Positions 12,250 through 24,720 of a DNA stretch of 64,000 nucleotides are shown piece after piece (positions within the stretch are counted from its first letter, which is position 1; each line of letters starts with the position of its first letter). Below the pieces are notes generated by a model that did not search any database, was not told the DNA's origin, and worked only from the letters and a program-made list of their open reading frames with translations. The stretch is from assembly GCF_921293095.1 (NCBI RefSeq), contig NC_060248.1, positions 76,143,243 to 76,207,242 of the forward strand, given 5' to 3'. The translations under genes and the position numbers were made by a program. The stretch comes from Ischnura elegans (Eukaryota > Arthropoda > Insecta > Odonata > Coenagrionidae).

Positions 12250-12639
12250 CTAGAGAGATTCAATATCGTCATCATTCATCTTCCACCACCCAAGTCGAGG
12301 GATTACCAAGTGAAAGCCAAAGGCCCTGTTGGATTGAAAACCACAGACGTCTATCGAGTCCCATCTGAATTCGGCGAAGCCTACAAGAGAGAAAACGGGT
12401 GCACCATTAAAACCAGGCTGAAAGAGCATAAACGGCCACTAAGATTGGGAAAACCAGAAAACTCGACCACTGCTGAAAAAAGCATCCAACGTGACCACGG
12501 GTTCGATGATGCCAAGCTATTGATGCAATCCGCAAATTGTAGGGATTGGGCCATCAAAAAACCCTTAGATATTGAATTATTCGGTCAAAATTTCCATCAT
12601 GGCACAGGCTATGCTATTAACAATACCTGGAAACCCTGA
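12250..12639 (+). pseudogene. Penelope-like element GIY-YIG endonuclease domain relic
   Basis: This is the C-terminal endonuclease domain of a Penelope-like retroelement (PLE), where a reverse transcriptase is joined to a GIY-YIG nuclease that nicks target DNA. The frame stays open from about 12250 to the TGA at 12637. It shows the family's order: IHLPP, GLKT..VYRVP, TIKTRLKEHKR, LRLGKPENS, AEKSI..DH, AIKKPLDIEL, NF and a terminal NNTWKP. The GIY-YIG core is damaged. The conserved C-x-C-G pair and the YIG triplet read S-x-F-G and YKR, so nuclease activity is very unlikely even though no stop codon interrupts it. No reverse transcriptase is recognisable upstream, so the copy is 5' truncated, as is usual for PLEs. 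The first in-frame ATG-like start is absent. Confidence 0.8.
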
Positions 12640-12677
12640 TTGAATTATTTGAAAAATCCAATTTTCAATGAAAAAGT

Positions 12678-13890
12678 ATGACTCCTACATTGAATACTTC
12701 TGTTGAATTACTTGACTGCTTTCTAATTCTAAATTATTAGTGAGAAATGGAAATGCTACTGCAACCAATAGCCCTTGGAATTGGATTTACATTTACTTTT
12801 ACGAGTATATTTTTCGCTTTAACTGTTGTGATGGTTTTTATTTCAAAATGAATATTCATAGGTTTAGCGTAAACATCCCTTGCCAACGGATTTTATTCCT
12901 AATAATATCATAAAAAAGCAGTCTATAACATGCAGACTCCTTTCACTGGATTGGTCAAGAAGCCAGTCCACTGTTGCGACCAATAGAGTGGCTCATGACC
13001 TCTAAACAAGGGTAAGATCCAAGTATCCAAGATTGAAACGTCGGCCATGGAGAACTTCATCCGGTGGAGAACCCAAGAAGAATTCGCGGAAGAAGAAAGA
13101 ACGTCGGCTTTTGAAGAATCTTGAATTTTTCCCGGCGGCGAATTCCACTCGGGTTTCCAGCCGGGTTAGAGTCTGCATGTTGTTGGCCGAAGGTTTGTTG
13201 GAAGAATTTCCCAGCATCTTCAAGGCTGATGATGACTCCAACATTGAATATTCCTGGTGCTTTTATATGACTGCTTTTTCATTCTAAATTCTTTATGAGC
13301 AATTTAAATGCTACTGCAACAAATAGCCCATGGAATAGGATTTCTATTCACTTTTAAGAGTATATAACGTAATTTTTTTGCTTAAACTGCTGTGGCTGTT
13401 TTTTTTTTTCAACATGGATTTTCATAGGTTTAGTGTGCATATCACTTGCCCACGGATTTCCTTCCTTATGTTATCATAAAAAAGCAGTCTATAGCATGCA
13501 GACCGTTATCCGGTTGGAAACACGTGAAGAATTCATATGGATTTTGTTTTCATCAGATGACGGATCAGCATGGCTGGAGCAACTTTCTTTGAATGATTGA
13601 GAATGCGAGAAGATTACGTCAATTTTTTGTCCATGCATTCATAAAATTGCAGAAAATCAACATTGCATACTTATTCTGCCTTTTAGTGACTGCTTTCACA
13701 GCCTGATTAACACCTTTCGCAGAAAATGGCCATTGAAATGGGATTTCTATTCACGTCTACGATTATGTAAGTGAATTTTTTTATCTTTATCCATTATTTT
13801 TGCTCCTTCCTCACAATTCATATTCATAGGTTTAGCATGTATATCCCTTACTCACGGATTTCATTCGTAACGTTATCGTAAGTAATAATG
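12678..13890 (+). repeat. Three diverged tandem copies of an unknown unit of about 250 bp
   Basis: Copies begin near 12678, 13232 and 13655. Shared landmarks in order are: gactcc.acattgaata, tgactgcttt, aaatgctactgcaac, aatagccc.tggaat.gga, cataggtttag, tgcc.acggatt, and catgcagac after cataaaaaagcagtctata. Copies 1 and 2 are most alike; the third is the most worn and lacks the last two landmarks. Spacings are about 554 and 423 bp. The first copy begins about 40 bp after the Penelope-like relic ends. No protein similarity is recognised. It could be a local duplication of unique DNA or of a transposon tail. Confidence 0.7.
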
Positions 13891-16800
13891 CACTCACTTC
13901 CTTGGAGTGGATATCATCATAAGTACTACCACGGATTAATATTACATCAAAGCACGCGAGGTGTTACTGGAAAAACGGAATAGTGCTTCTTATAGGCGAT
14001 TTACGTTAATATAAAATATAAGCTACATAGGATATTTTTATGGATTCATTATATTCTAGAAAATTTCAGTGAAGTGGTAATTATGAGTAAATGTTATCTC
14101 GTAATTATTGAGTTACAATAAAATAACCACTAATCAGAATTCATAAGTTTCGAAAGCTGCGTAAGCAACTATAATCGGAGCCGCACATCACAGAACTTGA
14201 GGTTTGTTGACAACGCAGTACTCAATATCGTCCTTAAAAGTATATATGTGAAGAGCATAAAGTGATAACTGTACTTATAATTACACACAAATTCTGCAAA
14301 ACATTTTTGACAACCGTTCTGTCATTCTAATCCGTAGACTATGACAGCGAAGAGAAAAAAACCAGGTGGTAAATGAATTCAACAAATACTTCGCGAGATG
14401 CTAACAATTTTACTGAGAACATAATATTCAGTAATTTAAAATTCAGAAAAGCTATAACATAAATAGATTCTCTTCATCATTTAATAGCGGCTGAACATAA
14501 GAATTTCCACGAACTCCGTGTGTTACCTTATATCGTGCGTCATTTGTACTCAATATGGTACAGAAAAAATTATTAAAATTTTTTATGATTCACACTTCAA
14601 ATTAAAAACATTACAACGTGTTAAAATACGTTTTAACACAGGTTTCAATAAAAAATATGGCTATATAACCAATATATTATCATTTTTCAATTATTGAATT
14701 CAGTCACATTTTTAGCATGGGAATCACAAGTTAATTTGTGGAATTTGATAAATAGAAATACATTTTGGTGAAACATTTCTGTACTTGGAATTTCCTAAAT
14801 ACCTTCTTCAATCGTCCAAATTAGCTATCCCTGCAGGCACAATCTTGAACAGCCACGAATCTTTGAAGTATTTATGTAAATTTGAGCTCGGAAAATTGGG
14901 ATCTTCTCTGAAAATAAGGGTAATCCGGGAAGTAAGAGGGAGAAATGGGAGTCTTATCTGACAAACAACAGTAGGTTGTGAATGAATTTAGGAAATTCTT
15001 CCTCTCGCGTTATTTTCATCTCATGGTTAATGCTCAGTTGATTATTACTTTGGTATATTTGTGTTGCAATCTGAAAGCGACTCTGATAAAGGTGCGTCAC
15101 ATAAATAATTTTCTTTCATGATGAGTTAGGGATTGATCACTGAAATCAAAAGGAGTTTTATCTGTAAAGACTTTATAATGAATAAAAATTTGTGGTGCGG
15201 CAGAGGAAGGCCACAAATATAATGTATAGAATAGGTGATGAAAGATTTAAAAGATAAGAGCTATGATGTTGTGTAAAGATATGCTCGTCAGGAATATAAA
15301 TCGGGAGATGCGTCAAATAAGGTTATGATTGTTTATCTTTAATGACTTCCAATTAAATGAATTCAAATAGTTACAAATATCGTTATAAAGTAATAAATTC
15401 GTTTTAAATGATGATTTTTGAGAAGAATCTCGATATTTTCCTCGATCGAACTTCAACTCAATAACAGACTCATCAGAAAACCATTTTGTTTCTGGGGAGG
15501 CAATCTACACGCAAAACCTCCTTGGCTATGCCACTGAATATCTCGCAAGTTTACCCCCCTGGAGATCCCCACTTATCCGTCTTGGAAAGAAAAAATATAA
15601 CCAAAATAGGGAGAAAAGAGTTCGAGGGAGGAAAAAAAATGGCCTGGAAGAAAAGTCGATTGAGAAGAGGGAGGTGGGTGAAAAAAGAATAACTGGGTAG
15701 AGAAGAGGCAAAAGTATGATGATTCTCCGGAAAGAAGTCCCTGTCTGATAAAAATAAATTGATTCTTCGGTGGCAGTGGGGTTGAAAGTGGAGTGTGGCG
15801 CCGATGATGCGTACTATTATGAGGAATAAGAGAATATCTCTGCGAGGAAAGGAGCTTAGAGTTGCCGGCAAACATTAAAAGTTTCCTTCGACTGAATAAT
15901 TCCATTGCGTACTTTTAGGTGGCTTCAATGAAAGCTTCCAAGCGTTAAACGATACTCAATGACTTTGTAAAGGAAGGGATATTCTTAGGTCTCGTAAGGA
16001 AGCAGTTGATTGGAACACTCATCTTGGTGTGAGTTGTTAGAGCGGAAATATACTTATCACTCTCTGGCATGACTCATTAGGTGACTGCTGGTAGCATCCT
16101 CTTTATGGGTAGGTAAGTACAAAAGGTAGGAAGTAAATAAATTACGATGTAGGTGTGCTTGCTTCAAACTATTTTGTATTTAAATGCGTTGTATGTTCAT
16201 ACTTTAAGTCGGTTTGTCATTGTATTCCAATCGATTAATGAAATAAATAGTATATAAATTATTTATCTTTGAAATGGTCAAGAGAGCCTTTATTCGGCAA
16301 TATTGTCATTTCCCTTAAATCCACCTGTAAATAAAATGAACATTGTGAAATTTTCCAATAATGGCAATGGCCATTTTTATGAATATGGGGCACAATTGTG
16401 ACCACTACTACCATCGTAGATGAATTTTTTTTCAACTATTCTGAAAAATAAATCTTGACTTATGGCCCTTTGAGTGCAAAGATCATACCAAACTATTGTT
16501 TTCAAATAAACCCAAAGAAAGCGTATTTCTCTTGCTATATTCCTTTGCATCTCGTAAAAGTTGCCAGAAAGTTATCTCCGTGTGAAAGTTGCCCTCGATA
16601 GAAAATATTCAGTTGACAACCATTAATATGAATTATTTTCACTTTATTTATTTTTTTGGAATATTATCGAAGAATTTTAGCGGATAACCATAGCTCTATT
16701 TGATGGCATTCCCTGCGCAAGAATTGAGAGCTGCCTTTTAAATTTTTACACCTAGTCAGTTTATCTTCTAACCTTATTATCACAAAGTATGCCAAAATTC

Positions 16801-17920
16801 ACCTAATATGTAAAATATTCTCTGGTGGTATTTATTTTTTCTTTGACTGGTGCGTGAAAATTTTAAGCCCAAGATAAAATGAAAAAGCTGTATAAATATC
16901 TAATTGATCACATCTGAGCTAGATCTCATCATGCAGGTTTCCTGGAAGAAAAATTCGGCGGTAGCATTTCAAACTTCCTCCTCTTTTTGGAAGGGTGAAA
17001 TGTTTTCGCGCGTTAGATAATCGTCTATGGGGAGCTTTCAATGAACTTAAAATAACGTAATGCTGGTCGCTACGCACCGCCCATGGAAGCAGTGAAAGCC
17101 AGGCTGAAAAACCTTCGGGCCCTCCTACCACGGCCAACTCACATAAACATATTTTGAATGAGAAAAATGCGATTGAACGAATAGTGATATTTTAGGTGCA
17201 AAAACTGTCGTATGGTATCCAAGTAATTTTTCTTCCGAGTCACAATCTCAAGTAAATCATACGAGCTGAGTACAAGCATATTAAATTTGCTCTATTTTCC
17301 GTGTATTTAAATGAAGCAGAGGTCTTTCTTAAGATTGCCAAATGCCCGATTGCTTGGTTTTACTTTGGAAGGGAGTATCATAATTCCATTTTTTTACACT
17401 TGATTGGGAGCCTCTGGCACGCGGGACTTGTGATGGAGTGAAGGCATGATTTGCGAGTTGGGGAGGAAAGAAGTGGGTGACGTCATGAAGATTTTAGGGG
17501 AAAGATATAAAGGGAAGGTGAGGATGAAGTACAATACAATGTGCGGGTGGAGGGACTCGTTGTGTGAAAGATGGAAGGATTGAGGGCCTTTTCCACGCTT
17601 TGGAGCCAGTGTAGCCAAACGTCTGCAAACGGAATGACGGAAAAGAGGAAGAGAAGCAGTGGAGGAAATAAAATAATCCGAAGAATGGTGGTGTGGAGAA
17701 TTTACTTTATTTTTTGGTGGTATGGGAGCCTGAGGAAATCTCGTCGCCCTCTCCCCTCTCTCCCTATCTGAAATTCCGCCACTCTTTCATTTCCTTTTTG
17801 CGGTCGTCTTCCCGGCGCCCTGTTTTTCATTGCCACCGCGACACTAACTCACGTCCCGATGGGTGCTACGCCCATATGCCTTCGACTAAGATAGGGGGGC
17901 AATAGTTCGTGATAGTTATC
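13891..17920. other. Non-coding stretch with a purine-rich tract
   Basis: No gene recognised. A strand-asymmetric purine-rich tract lies at about 15575-15715 (G/A on the + strand). It creates several overlapping low-complexity open frames on both strands that are artefacts of composition. Confidence 0.55.
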
Positions 17921-17924
17921 ATCG

Positions 17925-18535
17925 TGTGATGTTTGCCGTTGACGACTGGCCAATGATGGCTGTTCCTTTATTAGGAATCCTGTCGGCCCGTTAATATGAG
18001 TTTGCACTACCAATTTCTATTTATTTATTTCTTAAAGTGTTTTAAGAAAGTCAGGAGAGTCATTGATATGAATTTGCATTACTCTCTTCTTTCTGATTTA
18101 TTTTGTAAAGCTTTTTAAGAATATTACCTAATCATTATTACAATAAAAATGATATTCCCTGCACCTTGCTACGGTGCGGCATGAATAAATTTTAATCATA
18201 TGCATGATAAATATTTATGATCGGCAAATGTTCCGTGATGGATACTCAGGGAATTGCAACGTTCCTTCTGCAATGAGAAGCAGTGTATTGATGATTATTT
18301 CTCACACTGAACGAGTTTCAGACTGGCAATGAGCACACAGATTCTGAACTTTGTAATGTGAATTATTGATTTAATAACAAGAGTAGAATACGAGATAATG
18401 ACATCGTATGACATATAGCGTTGACGGCTGGCGGATGGTGACTGTTCCTTTATTAGGAATTCTATAGAGTCGTTCATATGAATTTAAACTACCTACTATA
18501 TTCTTTCTAATTTGTTTTTGAAAACATTTGAAGTA
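17925..18535 (+). repeat. Diverged direct repeats
   Basis: A block near 17935-18050 (ending TGTTCCTTTATTAGGAAT, then CGTTaATATGA) recurs near 18415-18535 (GACTGTTCCTTTATTAGGAAT, then CGTTCATATGA). A partial copy of the second half lies between them (18061-18120). Identity by eye is about 75 percent over the first 65 bases. The TTCCTTTATTAGGAA core is itself an imperfect palindrome. Nature unknown. Confidence 0.6.
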
Positions 18536-18539
18536 AGTA

Positions 18540-19560
18540 TATGACCGACAAATCATTCATGCATTGATGGTATTCTCACCATAAAATTGTATGAAATAGG
18601 CAGTTTTTAACCAAAAATATATCCAAATTCCATTTTACACCAAAAACGTTTTATAATGGACGATTGTCTTTGGTTTGTTCCCATGTGTTAGTGGTTCGCC
18701 ATAAGGCGACCAGACCATTAGAAAAATCCATAATAAATTACACTTATAGTCATTAATATATGGCATGGGAGGCTAAATTAGATCACGCTAAGTAGATTTA
18801 AAAGCAGGAAGAAACCACCTGTTTTGCCCATTGCTGCTTTGGCATGTGTTTTTGCTATGTACGATGATTTCCTTCCTCTAAAAAATTATGTTATTTTGTT
18901 TTAGTATATGTCTTTAGCTAATGCTTGTTTTGTTACAGGTGTTATGAGTTATCCAAATATAACCCTAGTTTTATACCATGTGTGCCTTTATTGGCGTGCA
19001 GTTTATTTTTCTCTGAAAATACTCCGAAATATTATGACCTCTGTGCTTTCATCCTGCTTGGATTTCACCTAAGTTTGTTGCGAGTTTTTTTTGTTCTTTT
19101 TTCCTCAGCTGATTATTCATCCGATAATTTTGAAGCCATGTGAAGATAAGTTCAGTTAATTTAAGAGGCAAAGAACTCGCATCTCTTGGCTCTTATTGTA
19201 TTGGGAAACGCAAGAATCGTTCTCTTTTTGCGGTTTTCATGGTATTAATGACATCATGAGAGATACCGTGGGTAGGACCACGTAGTACGTAGGTGGTGCG
19301 TTATAACATGTCGACAGCTTCTGATACTTTTTTCCTGCTAAATGATGCGAATAATGCAAACCCTTATTTCTCATCCTTAATTAGATTCCATTGTTTTATT
19401 GGTTTTATTCGAAAGCCTGCGATTTCGCGCAACTTTACCAACCATGCCTTATCTGCGTCTAATTTATAACACCAACTCTTAGTATCACTGGGCTGTGCCG
19501 TTTCTTATCTTTTCTTTTTCTTTACCTTTTCTTTTTCTTACCTTTAGAGACTTACATCAT
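18540..19560. other. Non-coding stretch, no gene recognised
   Basis: AT-rich, with only short random open frames and no clear element ends. Confidence 0.55.
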
Positions 19561-19562
19561 TC

Positions 19563-19743
19563 GATGACTCCATGTTTCTGGGCTTCACCGCGTGGATTTT
19601 TCTTTATGACGACAGTTTCTCCGGTATTCCAACCGGCGTCTTCAGGTCGAAGTCATCGACCTGAAGATGCCGGTTGGAATACCGGAGAAACTGTCGTCAT
19701 AAAGAAAAATCCACGCGGTGAAGTCCAGAAACATGGAGTCATC
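19563..19743. repeat. Nearly perfect palindrome: two head-to-head hammerhead-like modules
   Basis: Arms 19563-19650 and 19656-19743 are 88-bp inverted copies with about two mismatches around a 5-bp spacer (agtca). Each arm contains CTGAAGA, a stem-loop (CCGGT..ACCGG), then GAAACTGTC. The pieces are at 19661-19698 on + and 19608-19648 on -. CTGANGA and GAAA are the two conserved strands of the hammerhead ribozyme core. Hammerhead motifs are documented in Penelope-like retroelements. The right arm is also open in one frame and ends in TAG at 19747-19749. It is likely a fold-back made from the tail of such an element. Confidence 0.75.
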
Positions 19744-22700
19744 ATCTAGACAACGCCGCGGAAAACTACGCATCTACATCATTCGTTATCGTTTAGCATT
19801 AGGTACTACATTCTGCCCTAGTTAGCGTATGATGTATGCCTTATATCTACTCGTATATTACCCATTTAAATACTTGTATTGCCATCCGTCTAATCCTCTG
19901 TGATTTAATGAACTAAAGTTTAAAGAACAAATATCTGACGGGTAGTTTTTTTTATTCCTTCTATTCCATCCATTTTTGTGCTTTCCTGGCTGTCGTTGTT
20001 TCTATTCTTGTCATCGATGCTTCAATTTAACGTGAGTTCTGGTAATGAATCCCTGTACCAGCGGCCATACGGCCATTATTTTTCGTATGTGTTCCCAACC
20101 TGGCATCCCTATTGCCTTTCACTTCCATGTCTTTTGTTCTCCTAACGATGGAATAATCATTTTCAAATAATCTCTCATCTACTATACCTGTTTCAGAGTC
20201 AGATTGCTAATGACTATGGAGGAAGGAAAATGTATGCTATAGCTGTTTAGGAATTAAATGGAGCAGTGAAGGATTGATTTAGTACCGTGTGCAGTTTCTC
20301 ATTGGCGAGTGAGGATTGCCAATTAATGGAAATCCAAAGTGATTTATCCCAGATAAGGTGGTTGATGGGAAATTATCCGATCAGTGCTTAGCATCAACCG
20401 AACGAGGAAATCCTACGATTATGTCTATCTGTTCGCAGTGTTTCCTTCTGACGCTATTTTTGCGTCTTCTGGTGAATTCTAGTCGCTAATGTGAGTAAGA
20501 TATATCCCCTTCATTTAAAATTTATCAGGTTATTTTTTGTCCTCTTTAAAGAAAGAATTCTTGAGGTAACCATTGGCATTAATCGACTAATACATAATAC
20601 TAATATTTTTTTAGCATTTACAAAATTTACCTTATGTAGATATTTTTGTGTTTACATGACTTTATGCAGAATTGAGCTCCTTGCATTACCCATTTTTGCG
20701 TTGCAGGGATTTTACGCGTGATGTAAATGTTTTTTACATTGTAAATTTATTTGGAACAGGCCCATTTACGGAAAATTAAGCTAAATACATGTGACATTTA
20801 TGTTGTTTTCTCGGTCATCCAATGCTTAAAATGCTCATTTGCATCGCTCAAACTCAAATATATTTTGTATTTTACGAGAATGTGTTCGCAATGCAGTGAA
20901 GTTGCGGCTCAATGCTCATTTGAACGCCGTTAATATGTTTTTTGAATTTAAATTCAGTGCATGAAAATTATCTCCGCCAGTTTATCGTCCAAAAATCGTG
21001 TAGGGGACGTTACTTTATTTGGTGAACTTCGATGTGTCCATATGTCGTCGCTGTAGCAAATGCCATCATATCCTGAAATTTTGCTTGTCACTCTCAATAT
21101 ATTTGATTAACTATGATAATAACTATTATTATTTAATATAGTGGCGTATGACATTTAATTGAAACGTGTAATTAGCAGAAACATATAACTATTTCATTGC
21201 GTTGTAGGATATCACTTTCATCATAATCAATGCCCCCCTGTAATCTACTATTGGCTACAAATGTAATTGGTAAGTATATGGAGAAATAATTTCTTAAAAC
21301 TACTTTCTTTTGATATTAACTACCCTTTGATCGCACAATGTCAGCATTAATTAGAAAAATAACAAATTTTGCTTGCTGTATTATCTATTTACTGCCGTCG
21401 AAGCATAAGAATGCGCAAAATCGTGTAATATCAATGTCTTTGAGGGCAAATTGTATCCTGGTGGATCCGTGGCCACCTGCTAAATTCCAATAAAAAGCTT
21501 AGTCGTTGATTTAATAAATTTTCTATCGTAAAACTTATTTTCTGATAAGAATATGTCGTGGAAGTGAGGCAAAATTGTAGTAAGCGCGGACGATTCCTTC
21601 CATAATTTACGAAAACGCCTCCATGATATCTGCATCCTCTTACATTTCATAGGGATTTCATAACGATCCCAAGATTTTAAGAGAATCCATGATGAAAGAT
21701 ACTCCCAGTTCTGGAAAACTCAACCGAGAAATGCGTAGGCTGAGAGTAATTACTCCGGCCGAAATTACCTCTTGTAATAATTATGTAAGTTCTCTCTTTT
21801 GGGCATATTCCTTCCACGGTAAACAATCTATTCGTTTAGGATTCCACATGGCTTGATTGATGGTTCAACCTGTGTGAATTCGTGTTTGCGTTTCCCGGCA
21901 AATTTCTCTTCCACTTCTGTTTTTTTCTTCTCTTGTCCTCCGTTCGTTTTTTCCTCCCATTCTCTCAGCCTCATCCTGTTTCGCCTTTTTGCCATTCACA
22001 AGCCCTCCGACAGGCACTGGCCTTCCCCCGACTTCTGAAGTGTGAGAGGAGAGAAGGAATGAAAGTTTGGGAAGTGAAATGAAAACGTCAAGTCAAGAGA
22101 GGAGGATACGAGCTCTCTTTACTCCTAGAGCATTAGAGTGTTCCATTCTGTTTTTTTACTCTAGCCTAGCCAAGCCTACTCTAGCCTAGAGTAAGTTTCG
22201 TTGTGCAAAAGGCATTTCTCTGGCCGGTATATTTTCCTCCTAAATTAGTACTCTTCATCGGGAAAACTGTAGCTAGCCCAAGTTCCGTTGTTATCTTGGG
22301 TTTGTACTTGGTCCTCCCTCTGGGCCTACGAGCACCAAAAATGTTTTATGAGTATAGGTGTAATGATGTGCCGAATGGGGACGTGAAAACACGATAGATA
22401 CATTTCGGTGGAGATTTTTGTATTTGAAGATTAAGATAGTAACATAAAGGGCTGAGTTATTTCTTTTATTTATTTATGATATCCATCTGAGGTCTATTTC
22501 GGGTCATTAGTACTCGGAGAATAAATCGAGTTGTTACAATACCATACGAATGCAATATCTTTTGGCGAAACGATTAATAAGCGGTTTTTATATGTATTGT
22601 AATTCCTCTGTAACTAAATGGCGTATTTATTGCGGACACTTATCTGTTATCAAGCTCTATTTCATGGAATTATTAACTGTGTGGCTCTCGCTGATAAATT

Positions 22701-23229
22701 GGCGAGTTCATTTCAGACTTTCTTTCCATGCGATGCCTTTTCGTAGGTGTGCTCTTTGATGATTCTCCAGCAAAGTTTTTGGGTATTGCAAGTTGTTTCT
22801 TCTGGTGTGAAGGGGTTTTAACGCGTAAAAATCTACTCAAGAGATAAAAATAACAAACAAAAGTCACACATATCCAATGAGTACCTCACATATATGTCCA
22901 CTATTACCTTTCTGAGAGTCAGGCTTGATATATATTCAACTAATTCAGTTATGCTCCTCACATTATCCCTCCTTATTTAAGTAAAAGCATCCGAATTTTC
23001 TCCTCGGCGCCCAAATATTTACGGTTGGCCACGAAAACATTGGTAACTTTGACCTCTCCTGGCACCTATCAATCTCTCTTCGTCCTCTCGCGTGTTTAAT
23101 GCTGTTTTAATATTCCTTCCTAAAATTTTCTCGCTCCATCATAACACTTTACCGACCGAACTGGCTCTCCAGTTATTTACCCGCAAACGTATAGAGTACG
23201 GCATTTGAGCACTTTCTTTCGCAGCCAAT
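19744..23229. other. Non-coding stretch, no gene recognised
   Basis: AT-rich DNA. A small cluster of repeated CTAGCCTA-type motifs lies at about 22160-22193. Open frames here are short and show no recognisable similarity. Confidence 0.55.
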
Positions 23230-23690
23230 TCCACCGGCAACTCCCGTGGGAGAGCCAACGGATTGAAAGGGACGTGGCCTCCCAAACTTCCCTTTAAAAC
23301 TTGCTCGCTCCCGAACTTAATATCGCGAGAACGAAACTGTTTTTCTCCGATCCCTCCCACTTGTTTATTTCCCACCATTCCGCGCTTACACATTTTCCGT
23401 TCGCCTCTCTTTCCGAGGCCCGTTCCCTCGGGGGCACAGGCTGGGGTGGTTTGAAGGTGGGTCGGTTTTGGGCATGTCGGGGCTGCGGTTCCTGCCCAAG
23501 CCAAACATGCACTGCTCTCTCCCATCGCGAGGGCACACACAAAGGGGAACACCTTCCGCCCACGCAGCGCCCTCGCTCTTCACACTGCTCGACACATCCT
23601 CGCACACCAAATCCGCAATCCCTCCCTCCATTCCGTCGTGCGACTTACGTCTGCTTCGGTGGGGCTGAAACGCGAGCTCATGCTGAGGAT
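23230..23690. other. GC- and CpG-rich patch of unknown role
   Basis: A patch of about 460 bp much richer in GC than its surroundings. Overlapping open frames of 63-142 codons run in five of the six frames. This is what stop-poor GC-rich DNA produces by chance. None resembles a known protein. It could be a promoter-type island or a non-coding first exon; nothing in the sequence proves transcription. Confidence 0.35.
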
Positions 23691-23691
23691 C

Positions 23692-24360
23692 GGATGGCAA
23701 TGTTAATTCCGAGTAATAGGAAAAATTAATTTAGAAAAATTCCATAGCAAAATTTATTTTTATTTAATTAATCAAAATTAATGGTAACTAGGTTTGTTTA
23801 TAGGTTAGTAAGGTAATATCAATAAATATGTGCAAAGCTAAGGTATGTCAAAATTGTTTGTGTATTCTGTTTTTTTAAATTATATTATTGTAAATAAAAA
23901 AACTCTATCGTAACATTTATTTATGTAAAAGTATTGTATATCATTGTATTTTATATTGTTCTCATGTTTTCATTCATTGCCCTGATGATAGTTTTAAATA
24001 AACTGAAACGTTGGCTAACAACTTCTTTTCATCATATATATTTGACCCATACTCCAATAGTTATTTTAACATAAATCAAATGAGGTCAAGATAAGAAGAG
24101 ATAAAAAAGAAAAATAAAGAAAAATAAATTAATAGGAAAAATAATAATAATTTTTCTTAAAAATCCGTTTATAATCTTTCCCAGCTCAAGATATTTAAAA
24201 GTCAACTCTTTCCATAATGTTTATCTCCCTCAATTTCGGAATTGAGGACAATGTAAATTAAATTAAATAAACGGAGGAAAATAAAATAAATTCAATTTCG
24301 GATGGTAATGTTAATTCCAAGTCATTGGAAAAATAATAATAAAATTTTTCGTAAAAATAA
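23692..24360 (+). repeat. Direct repeat pair, about 610 bp apart
   Basis: The segment cggatggcaatgttaatt at about 23692, continuing ccgagtaataggaaaaat, recurs at about 24299 as cggatggtaatgttaatt with ccaagtcattggaaaaat. The surroundings are A-rich and similar. A hammerhead-like core lies between the two copies. Confidence 0.6.
23979..24015 (+). ncRNA. Hammerhead-ribozyme-like core
   Basis: Reads GCC, CTGATGA (23982-23988), one T, a 4-bp stem AGTT/AACT with a 7-base loop, GAAAC (24005-24009), GTT, then GGC. CTGANGA and GAAA are the invariant strands of the hammerhead core. GCC/GGC gives a 3-bp stem I, and the self-complementary ACGT around the cleavage position fits the very short stem III of retroelement hammerheads, which act as dimers. 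It has the same order and the same single unpaired base before stem II as the 19.6-kb modules. Whether it cleaves is unknown: stems I and III are minimal and the site would be GUU, not GUC. Confidence 0.45.
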
Positions 24361-24424
24361 ATCAATATTCTTTTCAGTTCAGGATCTTAAGATTAAGCCA
24401 TTTCATGCTATTACATCTTCCTTA

Positions 24425-24720
24425 TTTCTGGAAAAATTCAGACGCTTAGTGAAAATTCGTAGTGAAATTTCGTATTTTCATTATATCTAAGTTTTTCAAA
24501 TTTGAAATATCTTGTAAGCCGTAGCATGTATTGCAAGCGGAAATTTAGGTTTTTCTTTTCTAGCAACAAGAAGACGGTTCGCCTCAAATTTCTTGACTTA
24601 TCATACGAAGACGGCGTTAAATTTCGCGTTTTCGTAAAATATCAGTCTTACAAAATTGCAATATCTTGTAAGCCATTGCATGCAATGCATAAGGACTTGG
24701 AGAATCTTTTGGAAACGAAG
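24425..24720 (+). repeat. Tandem diverged repeat, period about 155 bp
   Basis: aaatttcg.tttc, then ATATCTTGTAAGCC.T.GCATG at about 24508-24533, recurs at about 24660-24683 in the same order (aaatttcgcgttttcg, then atatcttgtaagccattgca). No coding potential is recognised. Confidence 0.55.

Noticed and set aside
15486..15905. Overlapping frames of 60-110 codons on both strands
   Set aside because: They follow a purine-rich/pyrimidine-rich tract and are low-complexity.
23139..23729. Five overlapping open frames of 63-142 codons
   Set aside because: All lie in one GC-rich patch, overlap each other in different frames and resemble nothing; treated as composition artefact.
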